NCBI GenBank assembly: GCA_016182965.1
Contig: JACPFM010000016.1
Location: 36,362 to 86,422, forward strand
From: Deltaproteobacteria bacterium
GTDB taxonomy: Bacteria; Myxococcota_A; Polyangia; Polyangiales; JADJMO01
Length of the DNA stretch: 50,061 bases
Direction of reading: 5' to 3'
Shown here in pieces: positions 1 to 8,989 of the stretch. The translations under genes were made by a program, and so were the position numbers. The notes beneath the pieces are model-generated. The model made no database searches, had not been told where the DNA came from, and saw only the letters and a program-made list of their open reading frames with translations. Position 1 is the stretch's first letter; each line of letters begins with the position of its first letter.

Positions 1-1188
1 CTCGTTGAGCGTCTTGGCGAGCTCCTCGGCGTCGGCGTGCTGCAGCGGCAGGACGTGGATCTCGCCCTCGCCCGACATCGGCACGTCGAGCCGCTTGATC
101 AGCTCGAGGATGCGCAGATAGGCCTTCTCGGTGCCGATGACGATCACCGAGTTGGTGCGCTCCTCGGCGACGATCTTGGTGACGCGCGTCTCGACCGCCT
201 GGCTGCCCGGCGACTTCGCGGCCTGCGCGCCGCCGGCGCCCTTGGCGACGTCGAAGATCTCCTGGAGCTTGGTCGCGATCTCCTGCGCGCCGGCGTAGTG
301 GATCGGCTCGACCCAGACGCCGTCGCCGATCCCGGTGACGTCGATCTCGTCGATGATCGACATCATGCGTTTGATGTTGGTCCCGGTGTCGGTCATGATC
401 ACCAGGTTGCCGGGCGAGTAGATGGTGATGTCGCCGTCGCGCGACTTGAAGTGCGACAGCACGTTCGCGACCTCGTCGGCCGTCGTGTAGTTCAGGCGGT
501 GCAGCCGCGTGATGAAGCGGTCTTCCGGGGCGCTCTTGGTCGCGGTGCCGTAGATGGGCGTCGACTGCGTCACGACGCCGGGCGTCTCGACGATCTTGAG
601 GAACTTGCCGTGCGGGATGACCGTGAGGCCGTTGGTCTCGAGGATCGAGAGGAACGCCTGATACGCCTCGGCGACGGTGACCTTCTGCGGCGAGTAGATG
701 GTCGCCTTGATGTTGCGGACCTTGCCGCCGAAGATGAAGCGCTTGCCGATCAGCTGGCCCATCACCTTGATCAGCTCTGGAAGATCGGCGTCTTCGAGCG
801 AGAACTGCACCTTGTAGCCCGGGGGCTTGGGGTCGAACTCGATCTCGTCCTTGAACTGCGGGAGCGTGGTGGTGTCGGCGGGCTTCTTGCCGCCGGGCGC
901 GGGGGTCGCGCCTGCACCGGCGCCTGCACCGGGGAAAGGCGCCGCGGCGGGGGCCTTCGTCGGACCGGCGCCCGGAGTCGGCTGCGCAGGGGCCGGCGCG
1001 GGCGCGGGAGGGGGAGCGGGAGCGGGCTGGGGAGCCGCGCCCGGGCCCTTCTTCGACGGCGGCAGCTGCACCTTCTCGAGGCCCGGCGGCAGGGGAGCCT
1101 GCGCGTGCGCGAGCCGCGGCGAGGTCTGCGCGACGAAGGCGAGCAGCGCGATGAGGGCGCAGAGGGGACGAGCGGAGCTTTGGCGCAT
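1..1188 (-). CDS. gspD: Type II secretion secretin GspD (N-terminal part)
   Basis: This is the outer-membrane secretin through which folded proteins leave the periplasm. The frame reads 396 codons from an ATG at 1188 and runs off the left edge, so only the N-terminal part is present. It starts with a Sec signal peptide (hydrophobic ALIALLAFVA, likely cleavage after AHAQA). A Pro/Ala/Gly-rich linker follows to about residue 100, and then an N0 domain with the family pattern (LEDADLPELIKVMGQLIGKR). N1/N2-type repeats follow, with IIDEIDV, TNSVIVIG and ILELIKRLDVP. The secretin pore domain would lie outside the window. It sits 69 bp downstream of gspC in the usual C-D order. The long Pro/Ala linker before N0 is unusual compared with enterobacterial GspD. 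Family assignment is firm. Confidence 0.93.
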   Translation of the reverse strand, partial: MRQSSARPLCALIALLAFVAQTSPRLAHAQAPLPPGLEKVQLPPSKKGPGAAPQPAPAPPPAPAPAPAQPTPGAGPTKAPAAAPFPGAGAGAGATPAPGGKKPADTTTLPQFKDEIEFDPKPPGYKVQFSLEDADLPELIKVMGQLIGKRFIFGGKVRNIKATIYSPQKVTVAEAYQAFLSILETNGLTVIPHGKFLKIVETPGVVTQSTPIYGTATKSAPEDRFITRLHRLNYTTADEVANVLSHFKSRDGDITIYSPGNLVIMTDTGTNIKRMMSIIDEIDVTGIGDGVWVEPIHYAGAQEIATKLQEIFDVAKGAGGAQAAKSPGSQAVETRVTKIVAEERTNSVIVIGTEKAYLRILELIKRLDVPMSGEGEIHVLPLQHADAEELAKTLNE

Positions 1189-1257
1189 GGGGTGGACTAC
1201 GACCTTTCGACCGGCGGCCGGGGGAGCCGCCGCGACGACGTCACAGCGAAGAGAGCG

Positions 1258-2229
1258 TCACTTGATGTTGAAATCGATGTTGGTCGGCTTGCCGTTGCGG
1301 ACGATGCCGACCTGGATCGAGGGCGCGGTGCGCAGCTTGGCGTACGCCTCGAGCGCCTTCTCGGGGCTGGTCATGTCGAAGCCGTTGATCGACTTGAGCA
1401 TGTCGCCCGTCTGCAGCCCGAGCTTCCCGAGCAGCGTCTCGGGGCGGATGTTGAGCAGGCGGATGCCGACGACCTTCCCGTCCTGCTGCTCGGGGATGAT
1501 GCGGGCGCTCCTCATGAGCTCCGCCTGGTTCTCGATGATCTTGTCGACGACGTTGCGATCGACGTTGAAGGTCTTGTCGTCGACCTTCTGGATGCCCTTC
1601 TCGATGTCGGCGGGGACCTTGCCGGGCATCATGCCGCCCGGATCGACGGTCACCGGAGCGGCGGGCGTCGGCGGGGGCGCCGCCGGCTGCGGCGGCTGGA
1701 ACATGCCCACGTAGCAGTAGCTGGAGCCCTCTTTGAAGTAGACCTTCTCGCGCACGATCACCGCGACCTCGCGGCCGCCGACCGAGGAGCCCTCGCGCAC
1801 GAGCGGCTTGTTCGACATGCCCTCGCCGGTCGACAGCAGCGCGAAGGACTTCGCGGGCTTCACCGGATCGACGATGGTGATCTCGAGCTTCGGCCCCGAG
1901 CTGCACGGGGAGAACATGCGCTCGCCGCTGTCGTCGACGGGCGACTCGTCGACGGGCACCGGCGGGGCCTCGATGATCGGGCCGGTGACCGAGTCGAACG
2001 GGTTGCTCTCGAGGATGCTCTTGGCGCTGAGGTTCCGAGCGGCGGTCGGCCCGGGGAGCGCGGGCAAGCCCGACCGACCCCCGCCGCCCGCGTTGGCGAG
2101 CGCGGCGGGCTCGAGGGGGAGCCACTTTCCGGCGATGAGCTGGGTCAGCCCGGCCGCGAAGAACCAGGTCGCAACCGCCCCGAGGGCGGCGACCACGACC
2201 CAGAAATTCCTCTTCAGCAAGGCGTCCAT
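1258..2229 (-). CDS. gspC: Type II secretion inner-membrane protein GspC
   Basis: GspC links the inner-membrane platform to the secretin and helps choose substrates. The 323-residue protein starts MDALLKRNFW and has one N-terminal membrane segment (VVVAALGAVATWFFAAGL), then a Gly/Pro-rich linker. A homology region follows (about 70-160, with LSAKSILESNPFDSVTG and VREKVYFKEG). After a second Pro-rich linker comes a C-terminal PDZ domain (about 235-323, with LLGKLGLQTGDMLKSINGFD). I chose the ATG at 2229 because the basic-then-hydrophobic N-terminus begins there. The frame stays open far upstream, but only as GC-rich shadow over the divergent gene. It lies immediately before gspD on the same strand, so the two are very probably co-transcribed. 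Confidence 0.92.
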   Translation of the reverse strand: MDALLKRNFWVVVAALGAVATWFFAAGLTQLIAGKWLPLEPAALANAGGGGRSGLPALPGPTAARNLSAKSILESNPFDSVTGPIIEAPPVPVDESPVDDSGERMFSPCSSGPKLEITIVDPVKPAKSFALLSTGEGMSNKPLVREGSSVGGREVAVIVREKVYFKEGSSYCYVGMFQPPQPAAPPPTPAAPVTVDPGGMMPGKVPADIEKGIQKVDDKTFNVDRNVVDKIIENQAELMRSARIIPEQQDGKVVGIRLLNIRPETLLGKLGLQTGDMLKSINGFDMTSPEKALEAYAKLRTAPSIQVGIVRNGKPTNIDFNIK

Positions 2230-2568
2230 CGCGGGTTCTCTCGGGGCAAAGACCGGAACGTGCGTTCCGTGATCCGAACAGTGCCGTGTACCGTGCGGAG
2301 GGACAGACGTCGAGAGTCTTCGCGCCTGGTCCCACGCGCCGCCTAGCGAGCCACGTGCCAGCGGGAAACGCCCGGAGAAACAGCCGTATTCTCGCGCTCG
2401 ACGCCGGCCGTCCCGCGCCACCTTGGCAAGGTCGGGCCCCCCCACGGGACCCGTCGCGACAAATTGGCAGTCGGCTCCGCGGCCGGGCCCAGGCGCCGCG
2501 GCGCTCCGCCGCGCCGACGGTGGGCCGTTCTTGCCGTGCCCCGGCGCGCCCCTTAGCCTGCGAGCGGG
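2230..2568. other. Divergent intergenic region gspC / roadblock gene
   Basis: This 339-bp stretch separates two divergent genes and must carry both promoters. It is very GC-rich. I see no convincing -35/-10 pair, sigma-54 site, terminator or RNA structure. The open frames through it lack start context and look like GC-bias artefacts. Confidence 0.5.
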
Positions 2569-2934
2569 ATGTTCAAGGACACGCTTCGCCAGGTCGTCGA
2601 GTCCACCGAGGGAGCGATCGCCGGCCTGCTCATGGGCTTCGACGGCATCGCGGTCGACAGCTACACGCGCGACGGCGTGAGCGACGGCAAGGACATCAAC
2701 GAGATCGGGATGGAGTTCAGCGTCATCCTCGGCTCGATCAAGCGCGCGGCCGAGGCGCTCGAGGCGGGCGGCGCCAAGGAGATCGCCATCCAGGCCGAGC
2801 ACCTGACCACGCTCATCCGCGTGATCAACGACGATTACTTCGTCGCGTTGACCATGCGCCCCGACGGAAACCCCGGCAAGGGTCGCTTCGTGCTCCGCAC
2901 GGCCGCGCCGAAGATCATCCAGGAGCTCCAGTAG
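2569..2934 (+). CDS. Roadblock/LC7 domain protein (MglB-like)
   Basis: This 121-residue protein is a single roadblock/LC7 domain and nothing else. Members such as MglB bind Ras-like GTPases as dimers and control polarity or motility in myxobacteria. The fold pattern is visible: an N-terminal helix (FKDTLRQVVESTEG), a core strand (AIAGLLMGFDGIAVDSY), a central helix (EFSVILGSIKRAAEALEAGG), and strands around EIAIQAEHLTTLIRVINDDY. The ATG at 2569 follows GAGCGGG closely. It is 5 bp upstream of aroQ, in a likely roadblock-aroQ-accB operon. No partner GTPase gene is in the window, so the specific role is unknown. Confidence 0.85.
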   Translation: MFKDTLRQVVESTEGAIAGLLMGFDGIAVDSYTRDGVSDGKDINEIGMEFSVILGSIKRAAEALEAGGAKEIAIQAEHLTTLIRVINDDYFVALTMRPDGNPGKGRFVLRTAAPKIIQELQ

Positions 2935-2939
2935 GCGCC

Positions 2940-3392
2940 GTGCGCCGCGTCCTCTGTCTGTCCGGGCCGAACCTCCAGCTGCTCGGCACGCGCGAGCCCG
3001 AGGTCTACGGCAGGACCACGCTCGCCGAGATCCACGACGAGCTGCGCGCCGTCGCCGAGTCGCGCGGCGCGACCGTCGACTGCAGGCAATCGAACCACGA
3101 AGGGACGCTGCTCGATTGGATCGCCGACGCGCGCGGTCAGGCAGACGCGATCCTGCTCAACGCGGGCGCGTTCACGCACACGTCCATCGCCCTGCGCGAC
3201 GCGATCAAGGGCGTCGGGCTGCCGTGCATCGAGGTGCACCTGTCGAACCCCGAGGCGCGCGAGGCGTTCCGCAGGCGCTCGCGCATCGCGCCGGTCTGCG
3301 TCGCGAAGGTCGCCGGTTTCGGCGCCGCGTCATACCGCGTCGCGTTGACGGCGGTGCTCGATTGGCTCGACGCGCGCGACGAGTCCCGCTAG
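2940..3392 (+). CDS. aroQ: Type II 3-dehydroquinate dehydratase
   Basis: This enzyme converts 3-dehydroquinate to 3-dehydroshikimate in the shikimate pathway in the cytoplasm. The 150-residue length is typical for type II enzymes. It starts at a GTG (VRRVLCLSGPN). The signatures are GPNLQLLGTREPEVYG, with the catalytic Arg and Tyr on the lid loop, QSNHEG, NAGAFTHTSIALRDAI and IEVHLSNPEAREAFRRRS with the active-site His. It lies 5 bp after the roadblock gene and 15 bp before accB. aroQ next to accB is a common bacterial arrangement, which supports both assignments. Confidence 0.95.
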   Translation: MRRVLCLSGPNLQLLGTREPEVYGRTTLAEIHDELRAVAESRGATVDCRQSNHEGTLLDWIADARGQADAILLNAGAFTHTSIALRDAIKGVGLPCIEVHLSNPEAREAFRRRSRIAPVCVAKVAGFGAASYRVALTAVLDWLDARDESR

Positions 3393-3407
3393 TTGGTCGC
3401 GCCTCCA

Positions 3408-3947
<540 letters not shown>

Positions 3948-4004
3948 GGGTTCAGGTCCCGAGCTTCCGTTCACCGGGCCCCCGAGACCCTTGCGAACGT
4001 CCTT

Positions 4005-4103
4005 GCGTCCCGAAGGCGTCCCGAAGGCGTCCCGAAGGCGTCCCGAAGGCGTCCCGAAGGCGTCCCGAAGGCGTCCCGAAGGCGTCCCGAAGGCGTGCCG
4101 AAG
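4005..4103. repeat. 11-bp tandem repeat, nine copies
   Basis: The unit gcgtcccgaag is repeated head to tail nine times with no spacers. Eight copies are perfect and the last has one change (gcgtgccgaag). It lies in the 301-bp gap between accB (ends 3947) and the lipoprotein gene (starts 4249). Nothing else was recognised in that gap apart from the GGAGGG Shine-Dalgarno near 4240. The 11-bp period is close to one helical turn and is not a multiple of 3, so it is probably not coding. Confidence 0.95.
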
Positions 4104-4248
4104 GCTCCGGCCGCGCCCGTCGCCCGGCGGGGCGGTCGGATCGGCGCCGACCCCGCGACCGCCAAGGAACTCCGGACGATCCCCGCTGTCATTTCGGCCA
4201 AGGATCGGCCCGCAGATCCTTCCAACCGGTCGCGCGTATGGAGGGAAC

Positions 4249-4749
4249 ATGACGCCACGACGCAAGCCGATTCCCGCGCCGATCGAGCGACGGTCGGGGC
4301 CCACGTTCGTGCTCGCGCGCGTGCTCGCGCCGGCCACGCGGGCCTCGCGGCTGCCGACCGCGGCGGCGCTCGCGATCGCGCTGGCCGGCGCCGGGTGCCT
4401 GCTGCCCGAGGACGAGTCGGTGCGCGCCGATCCGGCGACCCGGAGCGTGCAGACGATCAAGGCGATGTCGTCCGCCAAGAGCGCGAAGGCCGACGCCGGG
4501 CCGATGATCGACCCCGATCCGATGCCGCTGCCGGGTGAAGCCGCCATCGTGCTGCCGGCGCCCGTCCCGTCGCCCGTCCCGTCGCCGGTCTCGCCCGTCT
4601 CGTCCACGCACCCGCGTGTCGCTGGCCGGATGCCCGCGATCCACCTGAAGCCGCCCCCGACCGGTACGGGCACGCCCACATCCGCGGGAGGGACCGCGGG
4701 AGGCGGCGCCGGCGCGGGCGGGGCGAAGGTGAAGCCGGCCGCGGAATAG
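4249..4749 (+). CDS. Probable small Pro/Gly-rich lipoprotein
   Basis: This 166-residue protein matches no family I recognise. A basic N-terminal stretch (about 35 residues) precedes a hydrophobic segment ending LAIALAGAGC, which looks like a signal peptide with a weak lipobox (Gly, not Leu, at -3). The rest is low-complexity: a Ser/Ala/Lys patch, PVPSPVPSPVSPVSS, and a Gly/Ala-rich tail. The ATG at 4249 has a good GGAGGG site just upstream. The composition is typical of myxobacterial surface or periplasmic lipoproteins. It stands alone between accB and the response regulator, and its function is unknown. Confidence 0.6.
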   Translation: MTPRRKPIPAPIERRSGPTFVLARVLAPATRASRLPTAAALAIALAGAGCLLPEDESVRADPATRSVQTIKAMSSAKSAKADAGPMIDPDPMPLPGEAAIVLPAPVPSPVPSPVSPVSSTHPRVAGRMPAIHLKPPPTGTGTPTSAGGTAGGGAGAGGAKVKPAAE

Positions 4750-4782
4750 GGGCGCGACGCGCGGGCGTTTGCTTCACCGCAG

Positions 4783-6276
<1,494 letters not shown>

Positions 6277-6298
6277 GCGGGGCTGGGAGCAGGAATCC

Positions 6299-6362
6299 GA
6301 GCTGAGAGCAGGGAAGCTCTGAGCTAGGGAGCAGGGAGGCTCTGAGCTAGGGAGCAGGGAGG
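6299..6362. repeat. Three imperfect 22-23-bp tandem repeats
   Basis: The copies are at 6299-6320, 6321-6343 and 6344-6362 (the last incomplete). They are built on gagctagggagcagggagg. They lie between the stop of the response regulator and the left REP doublet of the transposase unit. They are noncoding in any convincing frame. Confidence 0.75.
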
Positions 6363-6373
6363 ACCCCTTTTCT

Positions 6374-6424
6374 CCGCGGGCTGAAGCCCGCGGCAATCTC
6401 TGCAAGCCCGGCTTGGCCGGGCTT
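6374..6424. repeat. Left REP doublet (two palindromes)
   Basis: Palindrome A is ccgcgggctgaagcccgcgg (6374-6393), with 9-nt arms around a 2-nt centre. Palindrome B spans 6404-6424, with arms aagcccggc and gccgggctt around ttg. The stop codon of the transposase gene (6424-6426) overlaps the end of palindrome B. Confidence 0.85.
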
Positions 6425-6870
6425 CAGCGAACGGGTTCGTGGTCGGTCGACCAGGCCTCGAAGGGGCAGTCGTCACGATGCGCGGTGCGCTGCCGGGCCA
6501 CATAGGGGAGGAGTCCACCGACGGTGAGCGGATCGCACGACTGCGCCCAGTAGCCGTCCTGCCAGACGAGCGGCCGCCAGTCGGGGCGCGCCACGAGCCG
6601 ACTCTGGTTCCACGCGCGACAGGACGCGCCCTTGATCTGCTGGATCAGCGTCGCGAGCGTCACCGTCGGATGGAGGCTCGCGACCAGGTGCACATGGTCC
6701 CAGGTGAGGCCGACCGCGAGGACGCTGCACCGCAGCTTGCCGGCTTCGCGTCTGATCGCCTCGTCCCACCACTCGTCGGCGCTCGCAGGCAGAACCCTCG
6801 CCCGATCCTTGGTCGACCAGACCGCATGGATCACGAGATCGACCCACGACCGCTTCGGCATCCCCCTCAT
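6424..6870 (-). CDS. REP-associated tyrosine transposase (IS200-like HUH family)
   Basis: This 148-residue protein belongs to the Y1 HUH transposase superfamily, which cuts single-stranded REP hairpins through a 5'-phosphotyrosine. It has an IS200-type N-terminus (WVDLVIHAVWSTKDR). The metal-binding HUH motif is HVH in LTWDHVHLVASLHP, and the Y1 helix near the C-terminus has Tyr in LLPYVARQRTAH. The region between carries TLIQQIKGASCRAWN and LVWQDGYWAQS, typical of this family. The protein looks complete and both motifs are intact. Two starts are possible, at 6870 (MRGMPK) and 6861 (MPKRSW). The flanking inverted REP doublets support the RAYT subgroup over plain IS200. Confidence 0.9.
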   Translation of the reverse strand: MRGMPKRSWVDLVIHAVWSTKDRARVLPASADEWWDEAIRREAGKLRCSVLAVGLTWDHVHLVASLHPTVTLATLIQQIKGASCRAWNQSRLVARPDWRPLVWQDGYWAQSCDPLTVGGLLPYVARQRTAHRDDCPFEAWSTDHEPVR

Positions 6871-6925
6871 CGACGCCGAGCGACGCGCGGTTGCGCACTC
6901 GTCGAACCTCCGAAAACCTTGGATG

Positions 6926-6975
6926 AGCCCGGCGTGCCCGGGCTTGCAGGAATTGCCGCGGGCTTCAGCCCGCGG
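6926..6975. repeat. Right REP doublet, inverted copy of the left
   Basis: Palindrome B' (6926-6944) has arms agcccgg and ccgggct around cgtgc. Palindrome A' is ccgcgggcttcagcccgcgg (6956-6975), the exact reverse complement of the left palindrome A. Order and spacing mirror the left doublet. It lies upstream of the transposase start and may also affect its expression. Confidence 0.85.
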
Positions 6976-7062
6976 AGACAGAAAATCAGCCTCCTGCCTG
7001 GAGAAGATCAGTTCCTCGCCGCCAACCCGTAGCCGAGCCCGCCGCTTCTTGCGTCGGCCGCG

Positions 7063-7074
7063 GTATGATCATAC
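7063..7074. promoter_or_regulatory. Candidate operator for the toxin-antitoxin pair
   Basis: The 12-bp sequence gtatgatcatac is a perfect palindrome 13 bp before the antitoxin start, and it is AT-rich in a GC-rich setting. It includes tatgat, which could be a -10 element. Ribbon-helix-helix antitoxins usually bind such palindromes to autoregulate. No matching -35 was found at standard spacing. Confidence 0.55.
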
Positions 7075-7087
7075 TATTCATCACACC

Positions 7088-7387
7088 ATGCCGACGACGG
7101 AGCGGGTCACGGTCACGCTACCGGCCGAGATGGTCGAGCGCATCGATCGACTCGAGCGCAACCGGAGTCGCTTCATCGCCGAGGCCGTCGAGCGCGAGCT
7201 CGCGCGGCGCCGGCGTGCAGGTCTCCTCCGATCGATCGCCAACCCGCACACGGAAGCGGAGGAGCTGGCTTCGGTCGGGCTCTCCGACTGGGCCAGCGGC
7301 CTGCCGTCCGACGACGAAGGCCTCGTCGACGAGTCTGCCGGCAAGGCCGTGCGTTGGATCGACGGCAAGGGCTGGGTCGCCGAGTAG
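7088..7387 (+). CDS. Ribbon-helix-helix antitoxin of a MazEF-type pair
   Basis: This 99-residue protein has an N-terminal RHH DNA-binding fold: strand RVTVTLP, helix AEMVERIDRL, then RSRFIAEAVERELARR. An acidic C-terminal region (EEL, DWASGL, DDEGLVDE) probably wraps and blocks the toxin. The ATG at 7088 lies just after the palindromic operator candidate. The stop is 3 bp from the toxin start, so the two genes are co-transcribed, with the antitoxin first as is usual. The fold and context make the call. The exact subfamily (MazE- or CopG-like) cannot be settled by eye. Confidence 0.85.
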   Translation: MPTTERVTVTLPAEMVERIDRLERNRSRFIAEAVERELARRRRAGLLRSIANPHTEAEELASVGLSDWASGLPSDDEGLVDESAGKAVRWIDGKGWVAE

Positions 7388-7390
7388 CCC

Positions 7391-7744
7391 ATGCGGCTCG
7401 ATCGCGGAACGATCGTGCTCGTCGAGCTCGACCCGACGGTCGGCCACGAACAGCGTGGCGTTCGGCCGTGCATCGCGGTGAGCGATCCCGCCGTGAACGT
7501 CGACCAACGCTTTCCGTTGATCGCGGTCGTCCCGGTCACCGGCACGAAAGGCGAGGGCGCGCTGTACCCGGAGCTCGCACCGGGCAAGAGCGGGCTCACG
7601 AAGGCGTCGTTCGCGCTGATCGATCAGCTCAGGTCCGTCGACAAACGGCGCATCCGCCGCGTGTTCGGCCGCATTTCGAAGGACGAGCTCGCAGCCGTCG
7701 AACAGGGTCTGCAGCTCTTCCTCGGGCTCGGCGAGCCCGAGTGA
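7391..7744 (+). CDS. PemK/MazF-family endoribonuclease toxin
   Basis: This 117-residue protein fits the MazF/PemK family, ribosome-independent mRNA interferases. The family pattern is clear. RGTIVLVELDPTVGHEQRGVRPCIAVS gives the conserved substrate loop with the catalytic Arg region; PLIAVVPVTGT is the central strand. SGLTKASFALIDQLRSVDKRRI is the conserved Ser/Thr-containing helix, followed by the dimer tail. It appears complete and full length, so the toxin is probably active when freed. It follows its antitoxin by 3 bp. The pair sits directly beside a transposase unit. Confidence 0.9.
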   Translation: MRLDRGTIVLVELDPTVGHEQRGVRPCIAVSDPAVNVDQRFPLIAVVPVTGTKGEGALYPELAPGKSGLTKASFALIDQLRSVDKRRIRRVFGRISKDELAAVEQGLQLFLGLGEPE

Positions 7745-7766
7745 GCGCAGCGCCCTTCGTCGACGG

Positions 7767-8870
7767 TCAAGGGCAGGGGAACAGCGCGTCGAGCGCGCCG
7801 AGCAGCTTCGCCTGATCGACGCCATCGGGTGTCGTCTTGGCGAGCTCGGCGCGAAGCACCGCGGCCTTCGCGGCGTCGCGCGCGGTGGCCGCCCGATCGA
7901 GCACGGCGCCGAGGACGCGCACGCCCTGCCACGCGCCGCCGCACGCGCGCTCGAGCGAGCGCTGGCGGACGATCACCGCGAGGCCGCGGAGCAGCGCGCG
8001 ATCGAGCTGCGTGCGCGCGCGATCGCGCGTCGCGAGATCGGCCGCGACGCCGCTCGGGTTGTCGAGATCGCGCCAGCAGCGCACGGCGAGCAGGCCGTCG
8101 TAGGCGCGGTCGTGCGCCGTCGGGCTGCGCGCGCGGACGTACCGCGAGAGGCCCTTGGCCGAGGTGCGCGGCTCGCCGCCGCTGTACTTGGCCCACATCG
8201 AGTCGCAGTCCGCGGCCTTCGAGGCGCAGGTCGTCGCCTCCTTGTGCGCCGACACGTAGAAGAACCACAGGAGCGCCGCCTCGATGCGCGCGGCGTTGCC
8301 GAGCGGGTCGACGCCGTTGGCGCCGTCGGCGAAGGCGCGCGTCAGGATGGGGAGGATCTTCGCGGGGCCGACGCAGCGATCGGCGTTTGCGGCGATCTCG
8401 TCCGGGTTCATGTCGCGGCAGGCCTTCGCCGCGGGCGGGTAGTGCTCGTCCTCGCGGCGCACGACGCGCGAGCCGATGCCCTCGTCGGCCGAGTAGATCG
8501 CGCGCGCCTCGACGAAGTCCGCGCCCGTCGGCACCGAGTCGCCGCCGAAGCGGAGGATCGAGGCGATGCGCTCGAACGCCTCGACGCGCGTCAGCGACGC
8601 GACGCTGGCGCTGAACGGGTGGTAGAGGCCGTCGTCGACGACGCACGCCGGCCAGCCGTCGGTCTCGGAGCCCGGGACGAAGTCGGTCGGATCGCGCGGA
8701 CAGCTCCCCGCGGGAGCGGGCGCGATCGCGCGATCGGGCGCGCAGCTCGCGGGCGAAGCCGCGTCGCCGTCGGTCGCGTCGAGGGCCGACGACGGCGTCG
8801 GATCGCCCGCCTCGCAGCCGACGATGCCCATGGGAAGGAGAAGCCAGGCGCAAACCAACGAGACGCGCAT
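7767..8870 (-). CDS. Lipoprotein of unknown function
   Basis: This 367-residue protein has a clear lipoprotein signal (MRVSLVCAWLLLPMGIVGC, lipobox IVGC, Cys19). An Asp/Ala/Ser/Pro-rich linker of about 30 residues follows, then a mostly helical, Arg/Ala-rich domain. That domain contains a scattered set of Cys residues (CAPD, SCPRD, ACVVDD, ACRDM, DRCVG, CASKAADC, RCWRDL, ACGGAW, LFPCP). Several Cys could form disulfides after export. I recognise no catalytic motif. It is convergent with the toxin gene, 22 bp apart, and divergent from the PmbA-like gene, so it is probably a single-gene unit. Confidence 0.8.
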   Translation of the reverse strand: MRVSLVCAWLLLPMGIVGCEAGDPTPSSALDATDGDAASPASCAPDRAIAPAPAGSCPRDPTDFVPGSETDGWPACVVDDGLYHPFSASVASLTRVEAFERIASILRFGGDSVPTGADFVEARAIYSADEGIGSRVVRREDEHYPPAAKACRDMNPDEIAANADRCVGPAKILPILTRAFADGANGVDPLGNAARIEAALLWFFYVSAHKEATTCASKAADCDSMWAKYSGGEPRTSAKGLSRYVRARSPTAHDRAYDGLLAVRCWRDLDNPSGVAADLATRDRARTQLDRALLRGLAVIVRQRSLERACGGAWQGVRVLGAVLDRAATARDAAKAAVLRAELAKTTPDGVDQAKLLGALDALFPCP

Positions 8871-8989
8871 GAAGGGGAGGCATCATAGCCGGCGCGACCG
8901 GAGCGCCTACTGCCGCGACGTCTGTCTGCCGACCTCTGGAGGCGTCTGCGGTCGACGGTCGACGGTGCCCGCGTTAGCGTCCCGAGCCC

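Larger units (their letters stand above)
6374..6975. mobile_element. REP-transposase unit (RAYT flanked by inverted REP doublets)
   Basis: A single-gene unit of about 600 bp. The transposase gene at 6424-6870 is bounded on each side by a pair of short palindromes, and the right pair is the inverted copy of the left. Similarity continues a few bases outward: ttttctccgcggg on the left, ttttctgtctccgcggg on the right strand read inward. This is the layout described for REP-associated tyrosine transposases. I saw no clear target-site duplication. The unit separates the response regulator from the toxin-antitoxin pair. Confidence 0.8.

Noticed and set aside
37..2346. Open frame of 769 codons on the plus strand
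   Set aside because: It is antisense to gspD and gspC, which are convincingly recognised.
4005..4103. CRISPR array
   Set aside because: The units are only 11 bp and adjoin without spacers; no cas genes are present.
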